Shown here piece after piece: positions 18,940 through 29,161 of a DNA stretch of 64,000 bases. A program made the translations under genes and the position numbers. Source of the stretch: Pseudomonas sp. MM223 (GTDB lineage: Bacteria > Pseudomonadota > Gammaproteobacteria > Pseudomonadales > Pseudomonadaceae); the NCBI GenBank assembly GCA_947090765.1, contig OX352322.1, forward strand, positions 1,197,501-1,261,500, given 5' to 3'. The notes under the pieces are model-generated. The model ran no database searches. It had not been told where the DNA came from and worked only from the letters and a program-made list of their open reading frames with translations. Position 1 is the first letter of the stretch. Each line of letters begins with the position of its first letter.

Positions 18940-19749
18940 TTACGTGCGTGCACGCAGAGAAATTTGCTTGAGATAGGCCTTGGGCGTAAGCCCGGTGTGC
19001 TCGCGGAAGCACTTGTAGAACGCTGACAGCGAGTTGAAGCCGGCACTGAACGCCAGCTCATCGATCGTCGCCTCGACGCTGTCATCGTCGAGGCTGGCCA
19101 TCAGGTGTTGCAGGCGGGCCTGGTTGACGTAGCGGTAGAAGCTTTGCCCGAGTACCTGGTTAAGCAGGTAGGAAATCTGGTTGCGGCTGTAGCCACTGGC
19201 GTCGGCCACTTGCTGAAGGCCCAGCTCCGGGTCCAGGTAGGGGCGTTGGCGCTGGAAGTAGTGCTCCAGGTCCTGGGCCATGGTCGACAGCTGCCGCGGC
19301 GACAGGCCCAGGCGGCTGGTGGCCGGGCGCGGGCCGGTGCTGGTGTGCCCGCTGCCGCTCTGGCGAACCAGCGTGGCGTATTCGTTGACTCGCCAGATCA
19401 GGCCGTCCTTGACGGTGATTGCCTCGCTGGACTGGAATGCCACCAGGCCGTCACCGCCCTGGACCGTGACCTGGTACTGGATGAACGCGGTACAGCCATC
19501 GACGCGGATGCGGTCGCTGTGAACGATGTCTTCGCCGGCTTCATGGGGCAGGCAGGCGCGTACGTAGTCGCGCAGTTCAACATAACCGAGTACGCGGTTC
19601 TGGAAGAAGTCGTGGTACTGGATATCGGGGTGGTACAGCGCGATGACGCCGTCGAGGTCGCGATGCTTCCAGCACAGGTGGTAGCGCAGCACGGTGTCGG
19701 CGGTGAGCGGGGTTTGCTCGGGGCCGTCGGGGAGGGTGGTGGCGGTCAT
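18940..19749 (-). CDS. AraC-family regulator with N-terminal NTF2/SnoaL-like domain
   Basis: About 269 residues from ATG 19749. Residues about 15-130 look like an NTF2/SnoaL fold (LRYHLCWKHRDLDGVIALYHPDIQYHDFF, RDYVRACLPHEAGEDI, GLIWRVNEYATLV), here likely the ligand pocket. Residues about 170-265 are an AraC double HTH (LGLQQVADASGYSRNQISYLLNQ, TIDELAFSAGFNSLSAFYKCFREHTGLTPKAYLK). Typical AraC proteins carry a cupin instead. Same strand and immediately upstream of the amine oxidoreductase cluster, so it probably controls it. Confidence 0.87.
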   Translation of the reverse strand: MTATTLPDGPEQTPLTADTVLRYHLCWKHRDLDGVIALYHPDIQYHDFFQNRVLGYVELRDYVRACLPHEAGEDIVHSDRIRVDGCTAFIQYQVTVQGGDGLVAFQSSEAITVKDGLIWRVNEYATLVRQSGSGHTSTGPRPATSRLGLSPRQLSTMAQDLEHYFQRQRPYLDPELGLQQVADASGYSRNQISYLLNQVLGQSFYRYVNQARLQHLMASLDDDSVEATIDELAFSAGFNSLSAFYKCFREHTGLTPKAYLKQISLRART

Positions 19750-19873
19750 GAGGTGGATAGTGCATTGCAGAACACCCAGGCGCAAGGCCGTGGATCCTGC
19801 ATATTGCACGGTTTGCTCAAGCGGCTTGGAGGGTAAGCCGTTGATTCATATAAATGTAATTTTTTGATACAGC

Positions 19874-19889
19874 TGGCATGGGGCCTGCA
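19874..19889 (+). promoter_or_regulatory. Candidate sigma-54 (RpoN) promoter
   Basis: TGGCATG-GGGC-CTGCA: the -24 GG (19875-19876) and -12 GC (19887-19888) have the required 10-base gap, and TGGCAT matches the consensus TGGCAC in five of six positions. The -12 element is CTGCA rather than TTGCA. Predicted start about 19900, 24 bases before a small ORF. Confidence 0.5.
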
Positions 19890-19923
19890 CCGTTCTTGTC
19901 ACCATCGAATAAGGAGACAGGCC

Positions 19924-19998
19924 ATGCGCTCGATACTGCTTTGGATGATTGGGGTGCCGATTCCGGTGATCATTCTGATCTGGTTCTTCATGCATTGA
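19924..19998 (+). CDS. 24-residue hydrophobic membrane peptide
   Basis: ATG 19924 follows a strong ribosome site (AAGGAGACAG, 7-base gap). The peptide starts MRSILLWMIG, contains VPIPVIILIW and ends FFMH: one membrane span with a positive N-terminus and almost no soluble part. The candidate sigma-54 promoter precedes it, and a REP pair follows directly after the stop. Too small for routine gene calling. Function unknown; the good ribosome site and clean hydrophobic design make it credible. Confidence 0.65.
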   Translation: MRSILLWMIGVPIPVIILIWFFMH

Positions 19999-20004
19999 GA
20001 ACCT

Positions 20005-20124
20005 GGGGCCGCTTTGCGGCCCTTCGCGGCACAAGGCCGCTCCTACAGTAGATCGCGCAATCCCCTGTGATCGCGATCCCTTGTAGGAGCGGCCTTGTGC
20101 CGCGAAGGGCTGCATAGCAGCCCC
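20005..20124. repeat. REP pair (GAGCGGCCTTGTGCCGCG family)
   Basis: GGGGCCGCTTTGCGGCCC...CGCTCCTACAG and the inverted TTGTAGGAGCGGCC...GCAGCCCC, between the micropeptide gene and dppF. Confidence 0.88.
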
Positions 20125-20137
20125 GGGTATCTAAAAA

Positions 20138-21106
20138 CTAAAGAAACTGCTCGGCATAGTGACAGGCGACCTGCCGCGTACTCACCTGCCGCAACGCCGG
20201 TACCTCCTTGGCACAGCGCTCGGTAGCATGCGGGCACCGTTTGTGAAACGCGCATCCATCCGGAGGATTGAGTGGGTTGGGCGGCTCGCCAGCAATCCGT
20301 ATCTTGGGCTTCAGTGGATCGGGGTGAATAGCGGGAGTTGCCGACAGCAACGCCTGGGTATACGGATGCAACGGCTTCTCGTATATATCCTCTTTAGGCC
20401 CCATTTCCACTGGGCGCCCCAGGTACATCACCAGTACGTGATCGGCCACATGCCGCACCACTGCCAGGTTGTGCGAGATGAATACGTAGGCGGTGTCGAA
20501 CTCCTTCTGCAAGTCCATGAACAGGTTCAGCACCTGCGCCTGGATCGACACGTCCAGCGCCGAGGTCGGCTCGTCCGCCACCAGCACTTTCGGCTGTAGC
20601 ATCATCGCCCGGGCCAGGGCAATGCGCTGGCGCTGGCCACCGGAGAACATGTGTGGGTAGCGCTGGTAGTGCTCGGGCCGCAGGCCTACCTGTTCCATCA
20701 TTTTCTGCACTTTCTCGCGCCGCTCGGCTTTGCTTAGCGAGGTGTTGATCAGCAACGGTTCGGCCAGCTGGTCGCCAATTTTCTGCCGTGGGTTAAGTGA
20801 GGCGTAGGGGCTCTGGAACACCATCTGCACATCGCGGCGCAGTTGCTTGCGCTGCGCTTTGCTGGCGCCTGTCACCTCGGTACCGGCGATTTGCAGCGAG
20901 CCGGACGATGGTTCTTCGATCAGGGTCAGGGCGCGGGCCAGGGTCGACTTGCCGCAGCCGGACTCGCCGACCACCGCCAAGGTCTTGCCGGCTTCCAGTT
21001 CGAACGACACACCATTCAGTGCGCGGACCAGGGCATGGCCCTTGAACAGCCCGCGGGAGACTTCGTAATGCCGGGTCAGCTCCCGGGCAGATAGAACGAC
21101 GGCCAT
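20138..21106 (-). CDS. dppF: Dipeptide ABC importer, ATPase DppF
   Basis: About 322 residues from ATG 21106, which overlaps the dppD stop by one base and has AGGAGGTG upstream. ABC ATPase: Walker A GESGCGKST, signature FSGGQRQRIALARA, Walker B VLVADEPTSALDVS, and the oligopeptide-type C-terminal extension with CAFHKRCPHATERC cysteines. Last gene of the dpp operon; pairs with DppD. Confidence 0.94.
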   Translation of the reverse strand: MAVVLSARELTRHYEVSRGLFKGHALVRALNGVSFELEAGKTLAVVGESGCGKSTLARALTLIEEPSSGSLQIAGTEVTGASKAQRKQLRRDVQMVFQSPYASLNPRQKIGDQLAEPLLINTSLSKAERREKVQKMMEQVGLRPEHYQRYPHMFSGGQRQRIALARAMMLQPKVLVADEPTSALDVSIQAQVLNLFMDLQKEFDTAYVFISHNLAVVRHVADHVLVMYLGRPVEMGPKEDIYEKPLHPYTQALLSATPAIHPDPLKPKIRIAGEPPNPLNPPDGCAFHKRCPHATERCAKEVPALRQVSTRQVACHYAEQFL

Positions 21107-22074
21107 CACGCCACCTCCTGGTTCAGCGGGTAGAAGCAACGCACCAGGCTGTGGGCCTGGGGATCAAGGGGCGGGCGTTGGTGACGGCAGTTGTCCTGCA
21201 CGTACGGGCAGCGCGGCGACAACAGGCAGCCGGCAGGGCGGTCGTAGCGGCCGGGGACGATGCCGGGCAGGGTGGCCAGGCGCTCGGCGCCGATGCTGTG
21301 CTCGGGGATGGCTGCCAACAGGGCCTCGCTGTATGGGTGGGCAGGCACGTCGAACAGCTCCGGCACTTGGCCTACTTCCACAGCCTGGCCCGCGTACATC
21401 ACGCACACACGCCTGGCCGTTTCTGCGACCACAGCGAGGTCGTGGGTGATCAGGATGAGCGCCATGTTGCGCTCCTTCTGCAGGTTGACCAGCAGCTCCA
21501 TGATCTGTGCCTGGATGGTCACGTCCAGTGCGGTGGTCGGTTCGTCGGCGATCAGCAGCTTGGGCTCGCCGGCAATGGCCATGGCAATCGCCACGCGCTG
21601 GCTCATGCCGCCAGACAGCTGATGCGGGTAGGCATCCAGGCGGCTTTCCGCAGCCGGGATCTCGACTTTTTTCAACAGTTCAAGGGCACGCTGGCGCGCG
21701 GCCTTGCCCTTCAGGCCCAGGTGCTGGCGCAGCACTTCTTCAATCTGGTAGCCCACGGTATAGCTGGGGTTGAGCGCGGTCATCGGGTCCTGGAAGACCA
21801 TGGCAATGTCTTTGCCCACCACCTTGCGCCGCTGGCGGCCGCTGAGTTTGAGCATGTCGGTGCCATCGAAGCTGAGGGTGTCGGCGGTGATGCGCCCGGG
21901 GGCGTCGATCAGGCCCATCAAGGCCATCATGGTCACGGATTTGCCCGAGCCGGATTCGCCGACGATGGCCAGGATCTCGCCGGCCTCCACCGACAGGTCC
22001 AGGCCATCGACCACGGGTACCGCATTGGCGTCGCCGAAGCGCACGTTCAGGTTTTTGATCTGCAACAGTGACAT
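21106..22074 (-). CDS. dppD: Dipeptide ABC importer, ATPase DppD
   Basis: 322 residues: Walker [23 protein letters not shown] signature, [14 protein letters not shown]alker B, C-terminal [15 protein letters not shown] cysteine cluster as in OppD/DppD. Ten bases downstream of dppC with GAGGAGAACGCC before its ATG. Confidence 0.95.
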   Translation of the reverse strand: MSLLQIKNLNVRFGDANAVPVVDGLDLSVEAGEILAIVGESGSGKSVTMMALMGLIDAPGRITADTLSFDGTDMLKLSGRQRRKVVGKDIAMVFQDPMTALNPSYTVGYQIEEVLRQHLGLKGKAARQRALELLKKVEIPAAESRLDAYPHQLSGGMSQRVAIAMAIAGEPKLLIADEPTTALDVTIQAQIMELLVNLQKERNMALILITHDLAVVAETARRVCVMYAGQAVEVGQVPELFDVPAHPYSEALLAAIPEHSIGAERLATLPGIVPGRYDRPAGCLLSPRCPYVQDNCRHQRPPLDPQAHSLVRCFYPLNQEVA

Positions 22075-22084
22075 GGCGTTCTCC

Positions 22085-23011
22085 TCAGGCGGCGTTCTTG
22101 AGTTTCGGGTCCAGCGCGTCGCGCAGGCCGTCGCCCATCAGGTTGATTGCCAGCACACTGAGCAGGATGGTCAGGCCGGGCAGGCTCACCACCCACCAGG
22201 CACGCTCGATGTAGTCACGGGCCGAAGCCAGCATGGTGCCCCACTCCGGGGTCGGTGGTTGCACGCCCAGGCCCAGGAAGCCCAGGGCGGCAGCGTCGAG
22301 GATCGCCGAGGAGAAGCTGAGGGTGGCCTGCACGATCAGTGGCGCCATGCAGTTGGGCAGCACGGTGACGAACATCAGCCGTGGCAGCCCGGCACCGGCC
22401 AGGCGTGCGGCGGTGACGTAGTCGCGGTTCAGCTCGACCATCACCGCAGCCCGGGTCAGGCGCACGTAGGAGGGCAGGGAGACGATGGCGATGGCGATCA
22501 CTGTGTTGATCAGGCCTGGGCCGAGGATGGCGACGATGGCCACGGCCAGCAGCAGGGAAGGCAGGGCCAGCATCACGTCCATCAGGCGCATGATCGACGG
22601 GCCGAGGATTTGCGGGAAGAAGCCGGCCAGCAGGCCCAGCAGGATGCCCGGGATCAGCGACATCACCACGGACGACAGGCCGATCAGCAGCGACAGCCGC
22701 GCGCCTTGAATCAGCCGCGAAAGCAGGTCGCGGCCCAGTTCGTCAGTGCCGAGGATGAACTGCCAGGTGCCGCCCTCCAGCCATACCGGCGGGGTCAGCA
22801 GGAAGTCGCGGTATTGCTCGCTCGGGTCATGCGGGGCGACCCACGGCGCAAACAGCGCGCAGAACACCACCAGGCACATGAAGGCCAGGCCCATCACAGC
22901 GCCTTTGTTGCGTGCAAAGGCTTGCCAGAATTCTTTGTACGGGGAGGGGTAGAGCAGGCTTTGGTCCACCGGGCTGGCCGGCGACACGGATTTTGCAATC
23001 GGGCTAGTCAT
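22085..23011 (-). CDS. dppC: Dipeptide ABC importer, permease DppC
   Basis: 308 residues, N-terminal OppC-type segment ([26 protein letters not shown]) followed by the BPD_transp_1 domain with five further helices and docking loop [22 protein letters not shown]. Forms the channel with DppB. Confidence 0.95.
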   Translation of the reverse strand: MTSPIAKSVSPASPVDQSLLYPSPYKEFWQAFARNKGAVMGLAFMCLVVFCALFAPWVAPHDPSEQYRDFLLTPPVWLEGGTWQFILGTDELGRDLLSRLIQGARLSLLIGLSSVVMSLIPGILLGLLAGFFPQILGPSIMRLMDVMLALPSLLLAVAIVAILGPGLINTVIAIAIVSLPSYVRLTRAAVMVELNRDYVTAARLAGAGLPRLMFVTVLPNCMAPLIVQATLSFSSAILDAAALGFLGLGVQPPTPEWGTMLASARDYIERAWWVVSLPGLTILLSVLAINLMGDGLRDALDPKLKNAA

Positions 23012-23021
23012 GGCAAAGGCC

Positions 23022-24032
<1,011 letters not shown>

Positions 24033-24123
24033 TGTCGGGGTTACCTCATCAGGCCGTGGGGCAATCAGCCCGGTACGGCAGTGCCGCCGGTTCCCGTATG
24101 GGTTGCCGGCGGTCGTTGTTGTT

Positions 24124-25734
24124 CTACTTCACCTTGGTGGTGGCGAAGTTATTTTTAGTCAGAGGGCTGATCACGTAGCCCTCCACGTTGTCACGCATGG
24201 CCGTGAACACCTTGGGGTGGGCCATGCTGATCCAGGGTTGGTCGTCATCGTACACCTTCAATGCCTCGCTATAGAGCCTTGCGCGTTCTTCGTTGTCGAC
24301 CACTTCGCGGGCGCGGGTAATCAGCTCCTGGAATTTCGGGTTACACCAGCGGGCGTAGTTCTCGCCATTCTTTGCCGCCTCGCAGCTGAGCAGCGGGCCA
24401 AGGAAGTTGTCTGGGTCGCCGTTGTCGCCAGCCCAACCGGCGGACACCAGGTCAGCTTCGCCATTTTTCGCCCGGCGCAGCATTTCGGCCCACTCCATCA
24501 CCCGAATATCCAGCTTCAGGCCGATTTGCTTCAGGTCGGCTTGCAGCATCTCGGCGGACAGGCGCGGGTTGGGGTTGGTCATGCCGCCACCGTTGCGCGT
24601 AAACAGCGTGATGACCGTACCCTCCGGTACGCCGGCCTCCTTGAGCAGGGCGTATGCCTTGTCGAGGTTGCGCGGTGGGTTCTGGTTACGGGTGTTGTAA
24701 CCGATCATGGTCGGTGGATAGGGGTTCACGCCGACCAGCGCATTGCCTTTGCCAAACAGCTGGTCAACGTGGGCCTGACGGTCGAAGGCCATGTTGATGG
24801 CTTTGCGCACGCGCACATCGCTGATGTATTTGTGCTCGGTATTCATGGCGATGTAGCCGGTGACCAGCGCTTCGGTCTCGGCCACCTTGAGCTTGGGGTC
24901 GGCCTTTATCGCCGGCACGTCTTCCGGCTTGGGGTATAGCGCGACCTGGCACTCGTTGGCGCGCAGCTTCTGCAGGCGCACGTTGCTGTCGGTGGCGATT
25001 GCGAAAATCAGGGCATCGGCGGGTGGCTTGCCGCGGAAGTAGTCCGGGTTGGGTTTGAAGCGCACCTGCGCGTCCTTGTTGTAACGCTGGAAGATGAACG
25101 GGCCGGTGCCGATCGGCTTGCTGTTCAGTTCGGCGGTCTTGCCGGCCTTTAACAACTGGTCGCCGTATTCGGCGGAGTAGATCGAGGTGAAGCCCATGGC
25201 CATGTCCCGCAGGAAGGGTGCTTCTGGGCGGGTGAGGGTAATCACGACGGTGTGCTCGTCGGTCTTGTCCACCGACTTGAGCAGGGTCTTGAAGGCCATG
25301 CTTTCGAAGTAGGGGTAACCGACGCTGGTCTTGTCATGCCATGGGTGCGCTGGGTCGAGCTGGCGACGCAGGCTCCACAGCACATCATCGGCGTTGAACG
25401 CGCGGGTGGGGGTAAAGTAGTCGGTGCTGTGAAATTTCACGCCCTCACGCAAGTGGAAGGTGTAGGTGAGACCGTCGGGTGAAATGTCCCAGCGTTCAGC
25501 CAGGGCTGGCTCGATATCGGTGGTGCCGGGCTTGAAGTCCACCAGGCGGTTGAACAGCGTTTCGGCGGTGGCATCGAAGGTGACCCCGGTGGTGTACTGG
25601 ACTACATCGAACCCTTCCGGACTGGCCTCGGTGCACACCACCAGCGGTTTGGCTGCCAGCTGCGAGGCGCTGCCCAGCACCAGCGCGGCCAGGGCCAGGC
25701 GTAGCGGTAGCGATTTGATGAAAGCTCTCTGCAT
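24124..25734 (-). CDS. dppA: Dipeptide-binding protein (SBP family 5), closest to dppB
   Basis: About 536 residues from ATG 25734; an in-frame start at 25818 would place 28 extra residues before the signal peptide (LRLALAALVLGSASQLAAKP). Periplasmic binding protein: VVCTEASPEGFDVVQYTTG, FHLREGVKFHSTDYFTPTRAFNADDVLWSL, NSKPIGTGPFIFQRYNKD, SAGWAGDNGDPDNFL. One of three paralogues in the locus; differs from the other two by VCTEASPEGFD in place of VFCSEGSPAGFD. Confidence 0.93.
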   Translation of the reverse strand: MQRAFIKSLPLRLALAALVLGSASQLAAKPLVVCTEASPEGFDVVQYTTGVTFDATAETLFNRLVDFKPGTTDIEPALAERWDISPDGLTYTFHLREGVKFHSTDYFTPTRAFNADDVLWSLRRQLDPAHPWHDKTSVGYPYFESMAFKTLLKSVDKTDEHTVVITLTRPEAPFLRDMAMGFTSIYSAEYGDQLLKAGKTAELNSKPIGTGPFIFQRYNKDAQVRFKPNPDYFRGKPPADALIFAIATDSNVRLQKLRANECQVALYPKPEDVPAIKADPKLKVAETEALVTGYIAMNTEHKYISDVRVRKAINMAFDRQAHVDQLFGKGNALVGVNPYPPTMIGYNTRNQNPPRNLDKAYALLKEAGVPEGTVITLFTRNGGGMTNPNPRLSAEMLQADLKQIGLKLDIRVMEWAEMLRRAKNGEADLVSAGWAGDNGDPDNFLGPLLSCEAAKNGENYARWCNPKFQELITRAREVVDNEERARLYSEALKVYDDDQPWISMAHPKVFTAMRDNVEGYVISPLTKNNFATTKVK

Positions 25735-25814
25735 GGGTTTGAGACTCCCTGCTTTTGCATTGATTCCAGCGTAGCCGCCACGGCCCGCTACGAAGGGGAC
25801 CGTGGCGCCAGCGG

Positions 25815-27194
25815 TCAAAGAATGTTGAATGGAATGGTGGTGACCACGCGGAACTCATCCAGGCTGCCGTCACCCTGGGCCTTGCTGGCGCGGTGGGTGG
25901 TGTAGGTGGCGCGGATGCTGGTGTCTTTCAGCGGCCCGCTCTGCACCGCGTAGCTGGTACCGATGCCCCACTCGTAGTGGGTTTCACCGTTCAGGCCATT
26001 CACGTCGTAGGCGGTGCCGCGATAATGCGTGCCGTCGATGCCCCAGCCGCGGGCGTTGTACAGGTTGAACTTCAGGCCTGGCACGCCGTAGGGCGCCATG
26101 TTCAGCACGTAAGAGATCTTCAGCGATTTTTCGTTGGGGCCGTTGAAGTCCGACAGCAGTGAGTTGGCCAGGTAGATGCCGTTGGTTTCGTGCAGGTAGT
26201 CGAAGTACTCGTTGCCGTTCACCTGCTGCCAGGAGGCACCGAGGGTGTGGGCCTGGTGAGTCAGGTCGAGCGACAGGCTGTAGGTATCGTTGTCGATCTT
26301 GCCCATCTTCTGGCTGCCGGCATCCACGGTCTTGTAGTAGTTCAGGCCGGTGCTCAGGCTGAGCACTGCGCTGTCGCCGAGTACATGGTTGGCGCCGAAG
26401 TAGTACTGGTTCCAGAAATCGTCGACGTGGGTGGCGTACAGGCTGGTGCTCAGGCTCTTGAGCGGCTGGTAGTTGATGCCGGCGGTGCTGGCGCGATCGG
26501 TTTCTACGCCCGTGGCGCTGTATTCGCTGCGAAACTTGCTCAGGCTCTGTTCAGTACGTGGCGAGACGCGGTCGAAGGTGCCCAGGTCGAAGCTCAGGTT
26601 GTCGAACTCGGCGCTGTGCAGGAACGCGCCCTGGAAGCTCGATGGCAGGGCACGGTTGCCGATGTAGGCAATCATCGGTGTGTCCACCGACTGACGGCCC
26701 AGGGTAAGGGTGGTGTTGGACACGCGCGCCTTGATGTTGCCCAGGCCCAGTTTGCTCCACTGGCCGATGGGGTCGCCATCGCTGTGGGTCAGGGTGCGAT
26801 TGTTGGGGCCGGCGACGGCCTGGCGGTCCTGTTGCAGGGCGATGGCGTTGTACCCGGCGGCCTCGACGGCAAAGCCCACAGTGCCCTCTGTGAAGCCGGA
26901 GCTGTAGTTGAGGATGGTGCCTTGCAGCCAGTTTTCGCGGCTGTGGGTAGGTTTGCGGGTGCCGTCGCTTTTGTAGTAGCGCCACAGCGGGGCGCGGGCG
27001 GCGCGTTCGCGGGCGTACCAGTTGCGGGTGGTGCCGGACAGGCTCTGGCCGTCGATGAAGCCGCTGGCTTGCGCCTGCTCGCTGCTGTCTTTGAGGGTGA
27101 GCGGGATGTAGTCCTGGCTCTGCGAGTCGGCCTGGGCCACGGTGGTGAATGCACTGATGGATAAAGCCAGTGCGGTCAAAGTGAAGACTCTCAA
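25815..27194 (-). CDS. opdP: OprD-family outer-membrane porin, OpdP type
   Basis: 459 residues with signal peptide (LTALALSISAFTTVAQA) and the OprD barrel: GFIDGQSLSGTTRNWYARE, GFTEGTVGFAVEAAGYNA, LGRQSVDTPMIAYIGNRALPSSFQGA, NARGWGIDGTHYRG, ending VTTIPFNIL. Its place between dipeptide-binding-protein genes is that of OpdP in P. aeruginosa, which admits glycine-glutamate dipeptides. Substrate is inferred from context. Confidence 0.92.
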   Translation of the reverse strand: MRVFTLTALALSISAFTTVAQADSQSQDYIPLTLKDSSEQAQASGFIDGQSLSGTTRNWYARERAARAPLWRYYKSDGTRKPTHSRENWLQGTILNYSSGFTEGTVGFAVEAAGYNAIALQQDRQAVAGPNNRTLTHSDGDPIGQWSKLGLGNIKARVSNTTLTLGRQSVDTPMIAYIGNRALPSSFQGAFLHSAEFDNLSFDLGTFDRVSPRTEQSLSKFRSEYSATGVETDRASTAGINYQPLKSLSTSLYATHVDDFWNQYYFGANHVLGDSAVLSLSTGLNYYKTVDAGSQKMGKIDNDTYSLSLDLTHQAHTLGASWQQVNGNEYFDYLHETNGIYLANSLLSDFNGPNEKSLKISYVLNMAPYGVPGLKFNLYNARGWGIDGTHYRGTAYDVNGLNGETHYEWGIGTSYAVQSGPLKDTSIRATYTTHRASKAQGDGSLDEFRVVTTIPFNIL

Positions 27195-27314
27195 GGTACA
27201 AGCTCCTTTTTCTTTTCTAGTTATTGCCAGCCTTGTGGGCTGGAGGGTTGCTACGGTGTTGCCAGGGTTGCCGCGGGATCGCCGGGCTAATTGGGGAGTT
27301 GTGTTGCCTGTGCC

Positions 27315-27409
27315 GGCCTATTCGCGGGTAAACCCGCTCCTACAGGGATCTGTGCAGACTCCTGGTTTGTGGATAACTCTGTGGGAGCGGGTTCACCCGC
27401 GAAGAGGCC
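27315..27409. repeat. REP pair (CGCGGGTAAACCCGC family)
   Basis: GGCCTATTCGCGGGTAAACC... and inverted ...GGTTCACCCGCGAAGAGGCC, between opdP and the next binding-protein gene. Confidence 0.88.
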
Positions 27410-27424
27410 CTTGAGGGCTACAAA

Positions 27425-29017
27425 TCAGTCAACACTCACACCGGAAAAATCATTGCGCCCAAACGGGCTTACCTTGAACCCGGAAACCTTGACGCTGAGC
27501 GGCTGGTTCACCGTGGAATGCGCCACCGGGATAATCGGCACCTGCTGCTTGAGCCGCTGCTGGGCCTGCTGGTACAGGGCGCTGCGCTGCGCCTGGTCGG
27601 TGACCTGCTTGGCCTGCTTGACCAGGCTGTCGTACTGCGGGTCGCACCACAGCGAGTAGTTGTTGCTGCCGATGGCATCGCAGCTGTAGAGGGTGCCCAG
27701 CCAGTTGTCCGGGTCGCCGTTGTCACCGGTCCAGCCAATCAGGGCGATGTCGTGCTCGCCGCTTTTCATGCGCTTGAGGTATTCGCCCCATTCGTAGCTG
27801 ACGATGCGCACCTTGAACCCGAGCTTGTTCCAGTCGGCCTGGAGCATTTCGGCCATCAGCTTGGCGTTGGGGTTGTACGGGCGTTGCACCGGCATGGCCC
27901 ACAGGGTGACTTCGGTGCCAGGTTTGACGCCGGCCTGCTGCAGCAGCTGCCTGGCTTTTTCCGGGTCGTAGGGCGCGTCCTTGAGGCTTTCGTCATAGGA
28001 CCACTGGGTTGGCGGCATGGCGTTGACCGCCAGTTGCCCGGAGTCCTGGTACACCGCCTGGAGGATGGCTTTTTTATTCACTGCCATATCCATCGCCTGG
28101 CGTACTTCCAGCCGGTCGAACGGTGGGTGCTGGGTGTTGTAGGCGATGTAGCCGAGGTTGAAGCCCGGTTGCTGCAGCACCTGCAGGGTACTGTCGGCCT
28201 TGAGCGCCGGCAGGTCGGCCGGGCGCGGGTGCAGGGTGACCTGGCATTCGTTGCGGCGCAGTTTCTGGATGCGTACCGAGGGGTCGATGTTGATCGAAAA
28301 CACCAAGTTGTCGATCTTCACTTCATCCGGTGCCCAATAAGCCTTGTTGCCCTTGTAACGGATTTGCGAATCCTTCTGATAGCGCTGGAACACGAATGGC
28401 CCGGTGCCGATGGGCTGCTGGTTGATGTCGCTCGGCTTTCCGCTGGCCATCAGGTGTTCGGCGTATTCGGCGGAGAGGATGGAGGCGAAGCTCATGGCCA
28501 GGTTCTGGATGAACGCGGCATCGACCGTGTTAAGGGTGAATGCCACCGTCAGCGGGTCGATTTTTTCGACGCGGGCGATGTTCTTGTCCAGGCCCATGCT
28601 GATGAAGTAGGGGAACTCGGTAGGGTAGGCCTGGCGAAACGGGTGGCCCTTGTCGAGCATGCGGTTGAAGGTGAACAGCACGTCGTCGGCGTTGAAGTCA
28701 CGGCCAGGGGAAAAGGCCTTGTTGCTGTGGAACTTTACCCCTTCACGCAGGTGGAAGGTGTAGCGCAGGCCGTCGTCGGAGACGTCCCAGCGGGTCGCCA
28801 GGGCAGGGTGCACGGCAGTACCGCCGCGCTCGAACTCGACCAGGCGGTTGTAGATCGGCTCGGCGGCGTCGTTGTCGGTGGCACTGGTGTATTGGGCGGT
28901 GTCGAACCCGGCGGGGCTGCCTTCGGAGCAAAACACCAGGTTATTGGCCAGCAGGGCCGGGGACTGGCTGATCAGGCCCAGGGCCAGCAGGGTGGAAAGG
29001 CGGGTAGCGTGGCGCAT
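27425..29017 (-). CDS. Dipeptide-binding protein (SBP family 5), second paralogue
   Basis: About 530 residues from ATG 29017 (AAAAAGGATTCGCC upstream). Signal peptide STLLALGLISQSPALLANN, then NLVFCSEGSPAGFDTAQYTS, FHLREGVKFHSNKAFSPGRDFNADDV, GTGPFVFQRYQKDSQIRYKGN, GWTGDNGDPDNWLGTLYSCDA. Corresponds in order to DppA2 of the P. aeruginosa dppA1-A2-...-opdP-...-dppBCDF locus. The numbering is by analogy. Confidence 0.92.
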   Translation of the reverse strand: MRHATRLSTLLALGLISQSPALLANNLVFCSEGSPAGFDTAQYTSATDNDAAEPIYNRLVEFERGGTAVHPALATRWDVSDDGLRYTFHLREGVKFHSNKAFSPGRDFNADDVLFTFNRMLDKGHPFRQAYPTEFPYFISMGLDKNIARVEKIDPLTVAFTLNTVDAAFIQNLAMSFASILSAEYAEHLMASGKPSDINQQPIGTGPFVFQRYQKDSQIRYKGNKAYWAPDEVKIDNLVFSINIDPSVRIQKLRRNECQVTLHPRPADLPALKADSTLQVLQQPGFNLGYIAYNTQHPPFDRLEVRQAMDMAVNKKAILQAVYQDSGQLAVNAMPPTQWSYDESLKDAPYDPEKARQLLQQAGVKPGTEVTLWAMPVQRPYNPNAKLMAEMLQADWNKLGFKVRIVSYEWGEYLKRMKSGEHDIALIGWTGDNGDPDNWLGTLYSCDAIGSNNYSLWCDPQYDSLVKQAKQVTDQAQRSALYQQAQQRLKQQVPIIPVAHSTVNQPLSVKVSGFKVSPFGRNDFSGVSVD

Positions 29018-29128
29018 GGCGAATCCTTTTTCATCTGTTTGCACCGCCTCGGGGTACGAATGGCGGCAACAGTTCGCCGACCCCGCGGCGGATAGCTGCG
29101 GGACGACATGAAGAGGTGTTGGGGGGGA

Positions 29129-29152
29129 GGCACCCGCTATTCAGCAGGTGCC
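29129..29152 (-). terminator. Hairpin between the first two binding-protein genes
   Basis: Minus strand GGCACCTGC-TGAATA-GCGGGTGCC, nine bases after the stop at 29162, followed by a C-run rather than a T-run. More likely an mRNA-stabilising or attenuating hairpin than a full terminator. Confidence 0.45.
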
Positions 29153-29161
29153 GCAGTTACC

